DNA of 64,000 nt from an uncultured Acidobacteriia bacterium (GTDB lineage Bacteria > Acidobacteriota > Terriglobia > Bryobacterales > Bryobacteraceae). Below are positions 27,501 to 35,956 of this stretch, one piece after another. A program made the translations under genes and the position numbers. How positions within the stretch are numbered: position 1 is the first letter of the stretch; each line of letters begins with the position of its first letter. The stretch spans positions 1 through 64,000 of the forward strand of contig CAINNJ010000052.1 of assembly GCA_903851195.1 (NCBI GenBank), read 5' to 3'. The notes beneath the pieces were generated by a model that made no database searches, was not told the DNA's origin, and saw only the letters and a list, made by a program, of their open reading frames with translations.

Positions 27501-27928
27501 GCGGCATCGATCAGGAACTGCTGGCCATTCTGGCGCAGAGGACGCGCTATGAGTCGTATCAGGGGCGCGATTCGGTGGTGCTGAACCGGCCGGGGTCGGC
27601 ATTCTTCGGGCCGATGGCGGTGCTGCAGAATGAACGGTCGGCGAGCGATGCGGAGATGTTTCCGGAGGGCTTCCGCGCGTTGGGTCTGGGGAAGGTAATC
27701 GGCACGAATACGATGGGCGCGGTGATCGGCACGGGGTCTTTCACGCTGCTGGACGGCTCGGCTCTGCGGACGCCCGGCTTCGGTGTGTTCGGGGCGAAGG
27801 GCCAGAATCTGGAGAACTACGGCGTGCCGCCGGACGTGTGGGTGGACAACGGTCCGGCGGATTTTCTGACCGGGCACGACCGCCAGGTGGAGAAGGCGGT
27901 GGAAGTGCTGCGGGGCGAGATTCGATAA
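24575..27928 (+). CDS. Tricorn-type S41 protease homologue
   Basis: 1117 residues with a signal peptide (FLIAALLLLPAFADA), so exported. The first 600 or so residues form WD40/TolB-like beta-propellers (repeats of FSPDGKWLAF, VGWTPDGKNIVF, WSPNGKWIAF). A Gly/Ala/Arg-rich linker near residues 690-730 joins the C1, PDZ and S41 catalytic domains. Tricorn catalytic elements are recognisable: NASHTGISGGD (Ser-His), NERSASDAEMFPEGF (nucleophile Ser-Asp) and LENYGVPPDVWV (Glu). Tricorn proteases trim oligopeptides. A perfect AGGAGG lies 4 bases before the ATG. It is divergent from blaI. Confidence 0.93.
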   Translation: MLHRIFLIAALLLLPAFADAQVRLLRHPTYSKGKVAFSYLGDIWVANDDGTATQRLTDNKARDVYPRFSPDGKWLAFSSNRDGNYDVYVVAAEGGRPKQLTWHTANDTVVGWTPDGKNIVFNSVRGRGAFPSVATLWEVPLEGGMEQPLPTDWGSFASYSQDGARMAFTRHPAVWSRQHYRGAYAADLWVMDVRATDVTKKFTKLGDADYKGNYLWPMYGRGEIYFVADRVADEKTVKFAGAEVMKSVNNIWKISEKGGAPVQVTHHTSGNLYFPSISADGRTIVYEENFGLWKLDTATGKSTEIRISVKSDEKESETRLRTIRGEADAFDLSPSNKRVALASHGEIFTAATEKGEVQRVTETFWREQDPRWSPNGKWIAFVSDRTGRQEVWLSDEMGKTQKKLSDADCDKSAITWSPDSKTLLWSGSDHQLRRVDVDSGKTDVMVKSDVGAVATPQFSPDGKWISYTKQDRLTRPHVYVRHLETGAETMIGGDDFLQSSGAKWTADGKKLLLLGGVGVPSMAALNRTTLQLYSVALTRIDKGPDEGVDSEAQAEALEAAPRRGPGGAPAKVDVKIEFDGLDRRIKQLTSMAGSVTNVVPAPDSRTYAFTSIGGGEQGAGGGPAIYTIVEDGTRLTRLSTAAAPDPSAPVAPQGGGGFGGQSEPQWSKDSRNLYYLQARGIYSIAVPAAPAGDTGAAAGGAAGGGRGGGRGAAAPLTATAVPAAGAAPRRVNFTAHMEINASDERRQVFEEAWRVMKYRFYDAKMHGVNWSMAKDKYESLLPHVADVEELHDVIMEMIGELNASHTGISGGDVEPGREVAQTHYPGFDVEPDGAGNFKVGWIYRKGPADHEYVKIAKGNFIVAVNGKELKAGDNYWRLFNLLPGSRFEFLVNSAPKLEGAWTVDLQPLTAVAQGNLEYERWVDARRTSVRELSKGDIGYLHIRAMDAPSLARFQRDLVENLDKKALIIDQRFNGGGGIDQELLAILAQRTRYESYQGRDSVVLNRPGSAFFGPMAVLQNERSASDAEMFPEGFRALGLGKVIGTNTMGAVIGTGSFTLLDGSALRTPGFGVFGAKGQNLENYGVPPDVWVDNGPADFLTGHDRQVEKAVEVLRGEIR

Positions 27929-27948
27929 GCTGCCAAGCGGCGGCCGGC

Positions 27949-29346
27949 TTACGCCTGCCAGCCGCCTCCCAGTGCGCGGTAGAGACTGACGATGGAGACG
28001 AGTTCGTCCCGCTTCAGACGCGCGAGCGCGAGATTGCCCTGGAAGAGGTTGCGTTCGGCGTCGAGCACCTGCAGATAGCTGTCGAGACCGCCGGTGTAGC
28101 GCAGGTTGGAGAGGCGCACGGAATCCTGCAGGGCTTTGACGAGGAGTTCCTGCTGGGCGCGCTGCTCGGCGATTCGATGGTAGTTGACCAGGGCGTCCGA
28201 GACTTCGCGGAAAGCCGTCTGGATGGACTTTTCATAGCCGACGAGAGCTTCCTGTTTCTGCGCTTCCGTCAGGCGCACGCCGTTGCGGATACGGCCGGCG
28301 TTGAAGAGCGGCAGGGTGACCGAGGGCGTGAAATTCCAGTCCCGCGCGGGGCCGGTGAAGAGGCTGGTCAGGGCGCGGCTCTGGGCGCCGAGCAGACCGG
28401 TGAGTTCGATCTGCGGGAAGTACTGCGCTTTCGCGGCGCCGATGTTGGCGTTGGCGGCGATGAGCGACTGCTCGGCGGCGCGGATATCGGGGCGGCGCGC
28501 CAGAAGGTCGGCGGGCAGACCAGCGGGAATCGCCGGTGGCGCGGTTAGTTCGTTCAGCTCTTTGCCGCGGTCGATGGCCTGCGGATTCTTCGCGAGCAGC
28601 AGACTGAGAAGGTTTTCGTTCTGTTCGATCTGGCGGTGCGCGGCGGCGATCTGCGCCGTGGCGGTGTAGAGGAACTGCTCGGCCTGGCGCACGTCGAGCA
28701 GCGTTGAGGTGCCGCCGTTCTTGCGCAACGTGGTGAGGCGCAGGCCGTTGGCGGCGATCTCAGTGGTCTGGTTCGCGATGGTGAGTTCGAGGTCCGCTTC
28801 ACGCAGGTTGAAGTAGTTGGAAGTTACGTCGCTCACCAGCGTGGTGATCACCCCGCGGCGGGCTTCTTCCGTGGCGAAATACTGGGCGCGCGCCGCTTCG
28901 GTGAGACGGCGGATGCGCCCCCAGACGTCGAGTTCCCAGCCGAGGCTGAAACCTTCGGTGTGATAGGCGGCGTCGAGCGGGGTGCCTTTTGGAATGAAGG
29001 TGATGGAGCCGACCGACGAACCGCGCGTCACACTGAACTGCCCGTTGGCGTTGACCGTGGGCAGCGATTGGGAACGTGTAATGCCGAGTTCGGCGCGGGC
29101 CTGGAGGACACGCGCGGAGGCGATACGGAGATCGTAATTCTGCGCGAGGGCGGTGTTGACGAGCGCGGTCAGTTTCTCGTCTTTGAACAGGTCAAACCAT
29201 TTCGTATCCGCGAGCGATGCGGGCGCCGGCGGTTCGGTGGTTCCGCGGAACTGCGCGGGCGGCGTGACGTCCGGGCGTTTGTAGTTGGGGCCGACCGCGC
29301 AACCGGTGATCAGGAGCGAGGCGGACAGTAAGGCGATGCGTTGCAT
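27949..29346 (-). CDS. RND efflux outer-membrane factor (NodT/TolC family lipoprotein)
   Basis: 465 residues. A lipoprotein signal ends at SLLITGC (Cys 16), then AVGPNYKRPDV, the typical NodT/OprM beginning. Two OEP repeats of long helices follow (WFDLFKDEKLTALVNTALAQN, LARRPDIRAAEQSLIAANANIG, VGYEKSIQTAFREVSDALVN). It forms the trimeric tunnel through the outer membrane for the RND pump encoded just upstream; its start codon directly abuts that gene's stop. It is the last gene of the DUF1385-prfA-prmC-dinB-RND series and converges with the tricorn gene. Confidence 0.95.
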   Translation of the reverse strand: MQRIALLSASLLITGCAVGPNYKRPDVTPPAQFRGTTEPPAPASLADTKWFDLFKDEKLTALVNTALAQNYDLRIASARVLQARAELGITRSQSLPTVNANGQFSVTRGSSVGSITFIPKGTPLDAAYHTEGFSLGWELDVWGRIRRLTEAARAQYFATEEARRGVITTLVSDVTSNYFNLREADLELTIANQTTEIAANGLRLTTLRKNGGTSTLLDVRQAEQFLYTATAQIAAAHRQIEQNENLLSLLLAKNPQAIDRGKELNELTAPPAIPAGLPADLLARRPDIRAAEQSLIAANANIGAAKAQYFPQIELTGLLGAQSRALTSLFTGPARDWNFTPSVTLPLFNAGRIRNGVRLTEAQKQEALVGYEKSIQTAFREVSDALVNYHRIAEQRAQQELLVKALQDSVRLSNLRYTGGLDSYLQVLDAERNLFQGNLALARLKRDELVSIVSLYRALGGGWQA

Positions 29347-32300
29347 TTAGTCATTCCCTCCGGCCGGCGCGGGGGTCGGCAAGGCGCCGGGCTGGGCACC
29401 CGGTTCACGCTTCGCGCCGCGCTCTTTGAAGCGGTCGATCACCACGAACAGCACCGGCACGATGAACACGGCGAGCGCGGTGGCGGCGACCATGCCGCTG
29501 AAGACCGCGGTGCCGAGCGAGCGGCGCGACGCGGCTCCGGCGCCGGTAGCGAACAGCAACGGCGCGACGCCTAACAGGAACGCGAACGAGGTCATCAGAA
29601 TGGGGCGGAGCCGGAGGTTGGCGGCTTCCATGGCCGCCTGTTCAATGCCCATGCCTTCTTCGCGGCGCAGCTTGGCGAATTCGACGATCAGAATGGCGTT
29701 TTTCGCGGCCAGACCGATCAGGGTCACGATGCCGATCTGCGTGTAGACATCGTAAGGGAACGACCGCAGCCAGATGCCGGTCAGCGCGCCGAAGATGCCG
29801 AGGGGAACGGCGAGAATGACGGCGAACGGGATGCTCCAGCTTTCGTAAAGCGCGGCGAGGAAGAGGAAGACCAGCACGCCGGCAAAGCCGAAGATGAAAC
29901 CTTCCTTGCCTTCGGCCTGTTTCTGCTGGAAGACGGTTCCCGTCCATTCATAGCTGAAGCCGTTCGGCATGATCTTCTTCGCGACTTCTTCCATTGCATT
30001 GGCGGCCTGGCCGGAACTGAAGCCGGGACCGGCGGTGCCGATCAGTTTCGCGGTGCGGAAGCGGTTGTAGTGATAGACCACTTCCGGGCCCGTGATGGGC
30101 GTGATGTCGACCAGCGTGCTGAGCGGAACCATGTCGCCGCCGCCGGTTCGCACGTAGAAGCGGTTGATGTCGTCGGGGCGGTCGCGGAACTCGGGCTGGC
30201 CCTGCAGCAGCACCTGCCAGGTGCGGCCGAAGCGGTTGAAGTCGTTCACATAGAGGCCGCCGAGGAAGGTCTGCAGTGCGTTGTAAACGTCCGTGACCGG
30301 GATGCCGAGAGTTTGCGCTTTATCGGTATTGAGCTTCACGTTGTACTGCGGCACGGTATCGCGGAAGATGCTGACCACCTGGGCGAATTCCGGGTGCTTC
30401 TGCGTTTCGGCGATCAGCTGATCGGAGACGTCGGCCAACTGGTGAATGTCGGTGGCGCCGGAGCGATCTTCCAGCATGAACTCGAAGCCGCCGGAGGTGC
30501 CGAGGCCGAGGATAGGGGGCAGGCCGAAGCAGAACACGAAAGCTTCGGGGATGGTGCCGAAGAGCTTGCCCTGCGCGCCGCCCACGATGGAGGCGAACTG
30601 CAGGTCGCCCGATTTGCGCTCATCCCACGGTTTGAGAGTCGCGATGACGGTGGCGACGTTGGAGTTGTTCGTGGCGGTCAGGAAGTCGAAGCCGCCGAAG
30701 ACGGTTACGTCCGCGACGCCGGGTGTGTCCTGCAGGATTTTTTCCACGCGGCCGGTGATGGCGCGGGTGCGTTCGAGCGAGGCGCCGTCGGGGAGTCGCA
30801 CGGCAGCGAAGAAGACGCCCTGGTCTTCATCGGGGAGGAAGCCGGCGGGGAGTCGTTTGAAGAGCACGCCTGCCAGTCCGAAGAAGACAACAAGGCCGAG
30901 AAGCGCCAGGACGGAGCGGCGCATCAGGACGGTGACTCCGCCGAGATAGCGGTTCTTCGTCCATTCAAAACCTTTGTTGAAACCGCCAAAGGCGCGGCCG
31001 AGGAGTCCTTTGGAATCCGTCTTCGGCCGCAGCAGCATGGCCGAAAGGGCGGGGCTGAGCGAGAGCGCGCTGAAGGCCGAGATCAGCACGGAGGCCGCGA
31101 TGGTGAGCGCGAACTGCCGGTAGATCTGACCGCTGATGCCGCTGAGAAAGGCCACGGGAATGAACACCGCAGCCAGGATGGCGGCGATCGCGACCACCGG
31201 ACCGGACACCTCTTCCATGGCTTTCAGAGTGGCCTCGCGGCGGTTCATGCCTTCGTCGAGATTGTGCTGGACGGCTTCCACGACGACGATGGCGTCGTCG
31301 ACGACGATACCGATGGCGAGGACGAGGCCGAACATGCTCGTCATATTGATGGAGAAGCCGAGGATCGGGAAGAGCGCGAAGGTGCCGACGACGGCGACCG
31401 GCACGGTGCAGAGCGGAATCAGCGTCGCGCGCCAGCTTTGCAGGAAGACAAAGACAACCAGGATCACGAGGCCGATGGCGATGAAAAGCGTGAGGATCAC
31501 GTCGGCGATGGCGGCGCGCACGAAGCGGGTCGCATCATACGGGACGGCCCAGTGGATGCCTTCCGGGAAGGTTTTCGCGGCGTCCTTCATGAACGCGGTG
31601 ACCTTGTCGGCGGTCTGCACGGCGTTGGCGCCGGGCGAGAGGTACACGATGATGATCGACGAGGGCTTGCCGGAGGTGCGGCTGTAAGTCTTGTAATCCT
31701 GCGCGCCAAGGGCTGTATCCGCCACGTCATGCAGGCGGAGCAGGGAGCCATCCGGATTCGAGCGGAGGACGATGTCGCCAAACTGCCGGGGATCGACGAG
31801 GCGGCCCGAAGCATTGACGGGATACTGGAAGTCCGTTCCGTTGGGCACGGGCGGCTGGCCGATGGCGCCCGCGGGATTCTGCCGGTTCTGCGCCTGAATG
31901 GCGTTGGAGATGTCGGTGGCGGTGAGCCCGAGTTTCGCCATCTTATCCGGGTTGGCCCAGATACGCATGCCGTAACTCTGGCTGGCGGCGAGGCGCGCGT
32001 CACCCACGCCAGGGATGCTGCCGATACGGTCGAGTAAGTTGATGGTGGCGTAGTTATTCAGAAAGAGATCGTCGTAAGCGCCCTGATCGGAAGTGACGCT
32101 GACTGCCATCAGGAACGCGGACGAGACTTTCTTTACCGTGACGCCCTGGCGCTGCACTTCGGGCGGCAGGATGGGCAGGGCGAGATTGACTTTGTTCTGC
32201 GTTTTAACGGTGGCCAGATCGATATCGGTGCCGAGTTCGTAAGTGACGTCGATAGTGAGCACGCCATCGTTCGAACTGCGCGAAAAGAAGTACAGCATTC

Positions 32301-32520
32301 CGTCGAGGCCGACTAACTGTTGTTCTATGGGCTGGGCTACGGTTTTTTCCAGATCCTGCGAGTTACCGCCGCGATATTGCGCGGTGACCTGCACCACGGG
32401 CGGAACCACTTCGGGATAACTGGCGACCGGCAGAGTGGGAATGGCCACGGCGCCGATGATCACGATAACGATCGCGATCACGAGGGCGAAAATAGGACGA
32501 TTAATAAAGAATTTTGCCAT
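29347..32520 (-). CDS. RND multidrug efflux transporter (HAE1/AcrB family)
   Basis: 1057 residues, the full AcrB length. The beginning AKFFINRPIFALVIAIVIV and VASYPEVVPPVVQVTAQYRG is diagnostic of HAE1 pumps. The proton-relay pair is in transmembrane helix 4 (LVLAIGIVVDDAIVVVEA), and the GxLPAGFLPDEDQG porter segment and the C-terminal block with SFAFLLGVAPLLFATGAGA are intact. It exports amphiphilic drugs or metabolites with proton exchange, together with the adjacent MFP and outer-membrane factor. No repressor (TetR or MarR) is next to it, so its control may come from the upstream dinB-containing transcript. Confidence 0.97.
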   Translation of the reverse strand: MAKFFINRPIFALVIAIVIVIIGAVAIPTLPVASYPEVVPPVVQVTAQYRGGNSQDLEKTVAQPIEQQLVGLDGMLYFFSRSSNDGVLTIDVTYELGTDIDLATVKTQNKVNLALPILPPEVQRQGVTVKKVSSAFLMAVSVTSDQGAYDDLFLNNYATINLLDRIGSIPGVGDARLAASQSYGMRIWANPDKMAKLGLTATDISNAIQAQNRQNPAGAIGQPPVPNGTDFQYPVNASGRLVDPRQFGDIVLRSNPDGSLLRLHDVADTALGAQDYKTYSRTSGKPSSIIIVYLSPGANAVQTADKVTAFMKDAAKTFPEGIHWAVPYDATRFVRAAIADVILTLFIAIGLVILVVFVFLQSWRATLIPLCTVPVAVVGTFALFPILGFSINMTSMFGLVLAIGIVVDDAIVVVEAVQHNLDEGMNRREATLKAMEEVSGPVVAIAAILAAVFIPVAFLSGISGQIYRQFALTIAASVLISAFSALSLSPALSAMLLRPKTDSKGLLGRAFGGFNKGFEWTKNRYLGGVTVLMRRSVLALLGLVVFFGLAGVLFKRLPAGFLPDEDQGVFFAAVRLPDGASLERTRAITGRVEKILQDTPGVADVTVFGGFDFLTATNNSNVATVIATLKPWDERKSGDLQFASIVGGAQGKLFGTIPEAFVFCFGLPPILGLGTSGGFEFMLEDRSGATDIHQLADVSDQLIAETQKHPEFAQVVSIFRDTVPQYNVKLNTDKAQTLGIPVTDVYNALQTFLGGLYVNDFNRFGRTWQVLLQGQPEFRDRPDDINRFYVRTGGGDMVPLSTLVDITPITGPEVVYHYNRFRTAKLIGTAGPGFSSGQAANAMEEVAKKIMPNGFSYEWTGTVFQQKQAEGKEGFIFGFAGVLVFLFLAALYESWSIPFAVILAVPLGIFGALTGIWLRSFPYDVYTQIGIVTLIGLAAKNAILIVEFAKLRREEGMGIEQAAMEAANLRLRPILMTSFAFLLGVAPLLFATGAGAASRRSLGTAVFSGMVAATALAVFIVPVLFVVIDRFKERGAKREPGAQPGALPTPAPAGGND

Positions 32521-32541
32521 GTTTGGCCTTCTCGTCTGCGC

Positions 32542-33825
32542 TTATTTCTTCGGCGCCGGCGCTTTGTAGGGCTGCGGATTGACCGTCATGCCGGGACGTA
32601 TTTTCAGCGTGCCTTCCACCACCACGCGGTCGCCGGGGTTCAGGCCCTGATTGATGATCCAGAGGTCCCCGACGCGGTCGCCGGGGATCACGCTGCGGAC
32701 CAGGATTTTGTTGTCCGCGCTGACCAGGAAGACCGACTGCAAGCCCTGCAGTTCCTGCACGGCACGCTGCGGAACCATGAGTGCGCCCTTGCGCTCTTCA
32801 AGTTTGAAACGCACGCGCCCGAACTGGCCGGGCAGGATTTCATGCTTCGGATTGGGGAAGGTCGCCTGTAACTCGAGCGTGCCGGTTTTCGAATCCACCT
32901 GATTGGTGGAGTTCTGAATGTGTCCGATATACGGGTGCCGCGTTCCATCCGCCAGTAACATTTCCAGTGCGAACGAGGAAGGCGCCGGCCGGTCTTTGCG
33001 GTTCTGGTAAGTGAGATACTCGCGTTCACTTACTTTGAAGCGGACCCAGATGGGATCCAGCGGAACGATGGTGGTGAGAGGGATGGCGGAGGTCTTCGAA
33101 ACCAGGCCGCCGACGGGAATGAGCGAATCGCCGATGCGTCCCGCAATGGGAGCGCGGATCTCGGCGTACTCCAGGTTCAGTTCGGCATTGCGAAGCAGGG
33201 CTTTATTGGAATCCACCTGGGCACCGGCGGTATCGATCTGCGCGGTGGTGGAAAGGCGGTTCTGCTGCACGTTGGCACGCCGTGCGGCCACCATGGCCTC
33301 GTTCGCCTGCAGCGCTGCCCGCGCGTTGTCGAGATCCTGTTTCGGCGCTGCTTCTTCTTTGGCAAGAGGTTCGAGGCGCGCCACATCCTGGCGGGCTTTG
33401 GCGAGATTGGCCTCAGCCTGGGCGAGATCGGCCTGCGCCTGAATCAGCCCGACCTGGTTTTTCGCGAATTCGAGATTCGCCTGCGACTGGGCCACATCGC
33501 CCCGGGCTTTGCCGACTTCGGCCTCATAAGGTCGCTTATCGAGCTCATAGAGGATCTGGCCCGCCTGGACGTCCGAACCCACGGAGAAAAGCCGCTTCTG
33601 AATAAAGCCATCGACGCGGCCCCGCACCTCGACTAAGTCCCGCGCGAAGGTCTGGGAAGAGTATTCGGCGTAAATCGGCGCGTTCGCGGGAGTTACTTCG
33701 AGCACGGAAACTAATGTTGGCGGAGGAGCCTGGGCCTTATCGGCTTTTACAGTCTGGCCGCAGCCGGAAAACAACAGAGTGAGAGAAATCAGACACAATA
33801 AAAGGGAATACTTAGCCTGCCGCAT
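32542..33825 (-). CDS. RND efflux membrane-fusion lipoprotein
   Basis: 427 residues from the ATG at 33825, giving a lipoprotein signal ending in LLFSGC (Cys about 22). Then come the lipoyl/barrel-sandwich half-motif (FSVGSDVQAGQILYELD), a long alpha-hairpin (residues about 95-190, Gln/Ala-rich heptads), and the beta-barrel domain (IRAPIAGRIGDSLIPVGGLV, LEYAEIRAPI). The C-terminal membrane-proximal domain ends GDRVVVEGTLKIRPGMTV. It bridges the RND pump and its outer-membrane partner. A TTG at 33837 would extend it by four residues but lies directly on the possible Shine-Dalgarno. It follows dinB by about 50 bases. Confidence 0.94.
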   Translation of the reverse strand: MRQAKYSLLLCLISLTLLFSGCGQTVKADKAQAPPPTLVSVLEVTPANAPIYAEYSSQTFARDLVEVRGRVDGFIQKRLFSVGSDVQAGQILYELDKRPYEAEVGKARGDVAQSQANLEFAKNQVGLIQAQADLAQAEANLAKARQDVARLEPLAKEEAAPKQDLDNARAALQANEAMVAARRANVQQNRLSTTAQIDTAGAQVDSNKALLRNAELNLEYAEIRAPIAGRIGDSLIPVGGLVSKTSAIPLTTIVPLDPIWVRFKVSEREYLTYQNRKDRPAPSSFALEMLLADGTRHPYIGHIQNSTNQVDSKTGTLELQATFPNPKHEILPGQFGRVRFKLEERKGALMVPQRAVQELQGLQSVFLVSADNKILVRSVIPGDRVGDLWIINQGLNPGDRVVVEGTLKIRPGMTVNPQPYKAPAPKK

Positions 33826-33878
33826 CGTTCGTTGCAACCTTAATTGCTTCGATGCGTCCGTTTCGCCGCGTGATTCGG

Positions 33879-35129
33879 TTAATCGCCTGGCGATTGTTTG
33901 CGCGGCTCTTTGCCAGGCAGGGCGGCGGGGTTCTCCTGTACACGTTCACGAAACTTGCCGCGCAGACCGGAACCGAGCGCGACAGCCGATTCACCGTACT
34001 TATCCCGCAGCTTATCAGCGGCTTCCAGCGCCTGCCGCCATTTTTCGCTGCGCCCGCTATCGAGTAAATCCAGCTGCCCTGTAACATGTTCGAAACCGGA
34101 TGTATGAATACCGATAAGCCGGATCGTCTGGGATCGGTCCCAGTTCTCGTGAAGTAAGCGGCGCGATTCTTCGATCAGGTGTATATCGAGTTGGGTGGGC
34201 GCGGCGAGGGAGCGAGCGCGGGTGATGGTGGTGAAATCCGAGTAGCGCAGTTTGAGCTGAATGGTTCGGGTGTGAAGATTGTGCTCGCGCAGACGGCGGG
34301 CCACTTTTTCGGCGAGGTGCGTCAGGGTGGCTTCGAGACGCTCGGGGTCGCGGGTGTCTTCGTGAAAGGTGTGTTCGTGGCTGATGGACTTCGGGTCGCC
34401 GCGTTCGCCGATTTCGGAATCGAACCAGCCGCCGGCGTCGAGCCCGTGCGACTTTCCGGCGAGAGCGAGTCCCCACTTGCCGAAGCGTGAAGTCAGCGTC
34501 TTCTCATCGAGGATAGCGAGGTCGCCGATTCGCCGGATCCCGATGGAGTGCAGGTTTTTCTCCATCACTTTGCCGACGCCGGGAATCTTGCGGACTTCGA
34601 GAGGCGCCAGATAGCGCGCTTCCCGGCCGGGCAGCACGTGGAGAATGCCGTTGCGCTTGGCCTGATCGGAGGCGATCTTCGCGACGAGACGCGAGGTGGC
34701 GATGCCGATGGAGCAGTTGAGATCCGTGGCCTGTTTCACGCCTTCGTGGAGCAGGTGGGCGGCGCGGAGCGGAGGGCCCAACAGGCGTTCCGTACCGGTC
34801 ATATCCAGATACGCTTCGTCGATAGAAGCCATCTGGACCAGAGGCGAGAAGCGATTCAGCACTTCAAAGACGCGGCCGGAGTATTCGCGATAGCGCTCCG
34901 GGTGGCCTTCGACGAAGATGGCCTGCGGACAGTGCTGGTAGGCGGTGCGCAGCGGCATGGCGGAATGCACGCCGAATTTGCGCGCTTCGTAAGAGGCGGC
35001 GGAGACGACGCCCCGCTCATTACTTTTGCCACCCACCACAACCGGCTTGCCGCGCAGATTCGGATCGTAGAGTTCTTCCACCGACACGAAGAACGCGTCC
35101 ATATCGACGTGAAAGACGGTGCGGCTCAC
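33879..35129 (-). CDS. dinB: DNA polymerase IV (Y family)
   Basis: 416 residues with a GTG start whose G-T-G-A overlaps the prmC stop, implying coupled translation. Y-family motifs are complete: FHVDMDAFFVSVEELYDP (catalytic Asp), SYEARKFGVHSAMP, and ASIDEAYLDMTG with the second Asp-Glu pair. The helix-hairpin-helix segment RKIPGVGKVMEKNLHSIGI and the little-finger domain follow. The enzyme performs translesion DNA synthesis. The C-terminus has an extra Pro/Lys-rich tail rather than a clear beta-clamp motif. Its position inside a translation-termination operon is unusual. Confidence 0.95.
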   Translation of the reverse strand: MSRTVFHVDMDAFFVSVEELYDPNLRGKPVVVGGKSNERGVVSAASYEARKFGVHSAMPLRTAYQHCPQAIFVEGHPERYREYSGRVFEVLNRFSPLVQMASIDEAYLDMTGTERLLGPPLRAAHLLHEGVKQATDLNCSIGIATSRLVAKIASDQAKRNGILHVLPGREARYLAPLEVRKIPGVGKVMEKNLHSIGIRRIGDLAILDEKTLTSRFGKWGLALAGKSHGLDAGGWFDSEIGERGDPKSISHEHTFHEDTRDPERLEATLTHLAEKVARRLREHNLHTRTIQLKLRYSDFTTITRARSLAAPTQLDIHLIEESRRLLHENWDRSQTIRLIGIHTSGFEHVTGQLDLLDSGRSEKWRQALEAADKLRDKYGESAVALGSGLRGKFRERVQENPAALPGKEPRKQSPGD

Positions 35130-35917
35130 GGCTTTTCGCAGGCTATCACGCGGGGGATTCCCGCGAGGTCCGGGAATAGCTGAACGTTTCGCCCGCCGCT
35201 CAGGAGGGCGGACACGGCGTCGGCCTGGCCGAAGCCGATTTCGAGAGCGAGCAGGCCGCCGGGCCGCAGGACGCGGAGCGCTTCGGGAATCAGACGTTCG
35301 TAGACGGCCAGGCCGGAATGGCCGGCGAAGAGCGCGAGATGCGGTTCCCAGTCGCGCACCTCGCGCTGCATCGACTCTTTGTCGGCAGCGGGCACGTAGG
35401 GCGGATTGCTTACGACGACGTCGAACGACGAGTCCGCGAAGGCGGAGAGCAGGTCGGCCTGCAGAAAACGAACGGGAGCGTTCAGGGCGGACGCGTTGGC
35501 TCGCGCCGCGGCAAGGGCTTCGGCCGAAAGGTCCGTGGCCGTGCAGGAGGCTTGCGGGGCTTCGAGCGCGAGGGTGATCGCGATCGCCCCGGAACCCGTG
35601 CCGATGTCGACAATCGCGGCAGCCCCGGGCCGCATTTTCAGAACGGTTTCGACCAGCAGTTCCGTCTCCGGGCGCGGAATCAGCACGGCAGGCGAGACGC
35701 GGAAGGGACGGCCGTAAAACTCCTGTTTCTTCGTGACGTACTGGGTGGGCTTGCCCTGCATACGTTCATGCAGATAGCGGCCGTAGTGGATCCACTCGAC
35801 TTCCCGCAGGTGCTGCTCGGGATGCGCGAAAAAGTAGACGCGCTCGCAGCGCATGGCGTGCGCCAGAAGCACCTCGGCGGTAAGCCGAGGCTCCGGAACG
35901 TCCGCGCCGCGCAGCAA
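35126..35917 (-). CDS. prmC: Peptide chain release factor glutamine methyltransferase
   Basis: At least 263 residues from the first usable start, a TTG at 35917. It methylates the Gln of the GGQ motif in RF1 and RF2. Motifs: RPETELLVETVL, VDIGTGSGAIAITLALEAP (SAM binding), and the catalytic VVSNPPYVP. The homologous N-terminal helix begins earlier: the 13 codons upstream (35918-35956, LRTAIAQGTE) align with the PrmC family, yet contain no ATG, GTG or TTG. They continue in the same frame directly from the prfA TAG. The true start is therefore uncertain: TTG with AGGG at 7-base spacing, a rare codon, or readthrough of the stop. dinB overlaps its end by 4 bases. Confidence 0.92.
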   Translation of the reverse strand: MLRGADVPEPRLTAEVLLAHAMRCERVYFFAHPEQHLREVEWIHYGRYLHERMQGKPTQYVTKKQEFYGRPFRVSPAVLIPRPETELLVETVLKMRPGAAAIVDIGTGSGAIAITLALEAPQASCTATDLSAEALAAARANASALNAPVRFLQADLLSAFADSSFDVVVSNPPYVPAADKESMQREVRDWEPHLALFAGHSGLAVYERLIPEALRVLRPGGLLALEIGFGQADAVSALLSGGRNVQLFPDLAGIPRVIACEKP

Positions 35918-35956
35918 CTCCGTGCCCTGGGCGATGGCGGTCCGGAGTGTCGTAAG

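Noticed and set aside
24644-27877. 1077-codon open frame on the minus strand opposite the tricorn gene
   Set aside because: Its product is rich in Arg and His with no domain pattern, and the opposite strand encodes clear propeller repeats and tricorn catalytic motifs. High GC at third codon positions leaves long antisense frames open.
30070-32037. 655-codon plus-strand frame opposite the RND transporter
   Set aside because: Asp/Glu/Gly-rich translation without motifs; the AcrB-type gene on the minus strand is certain.
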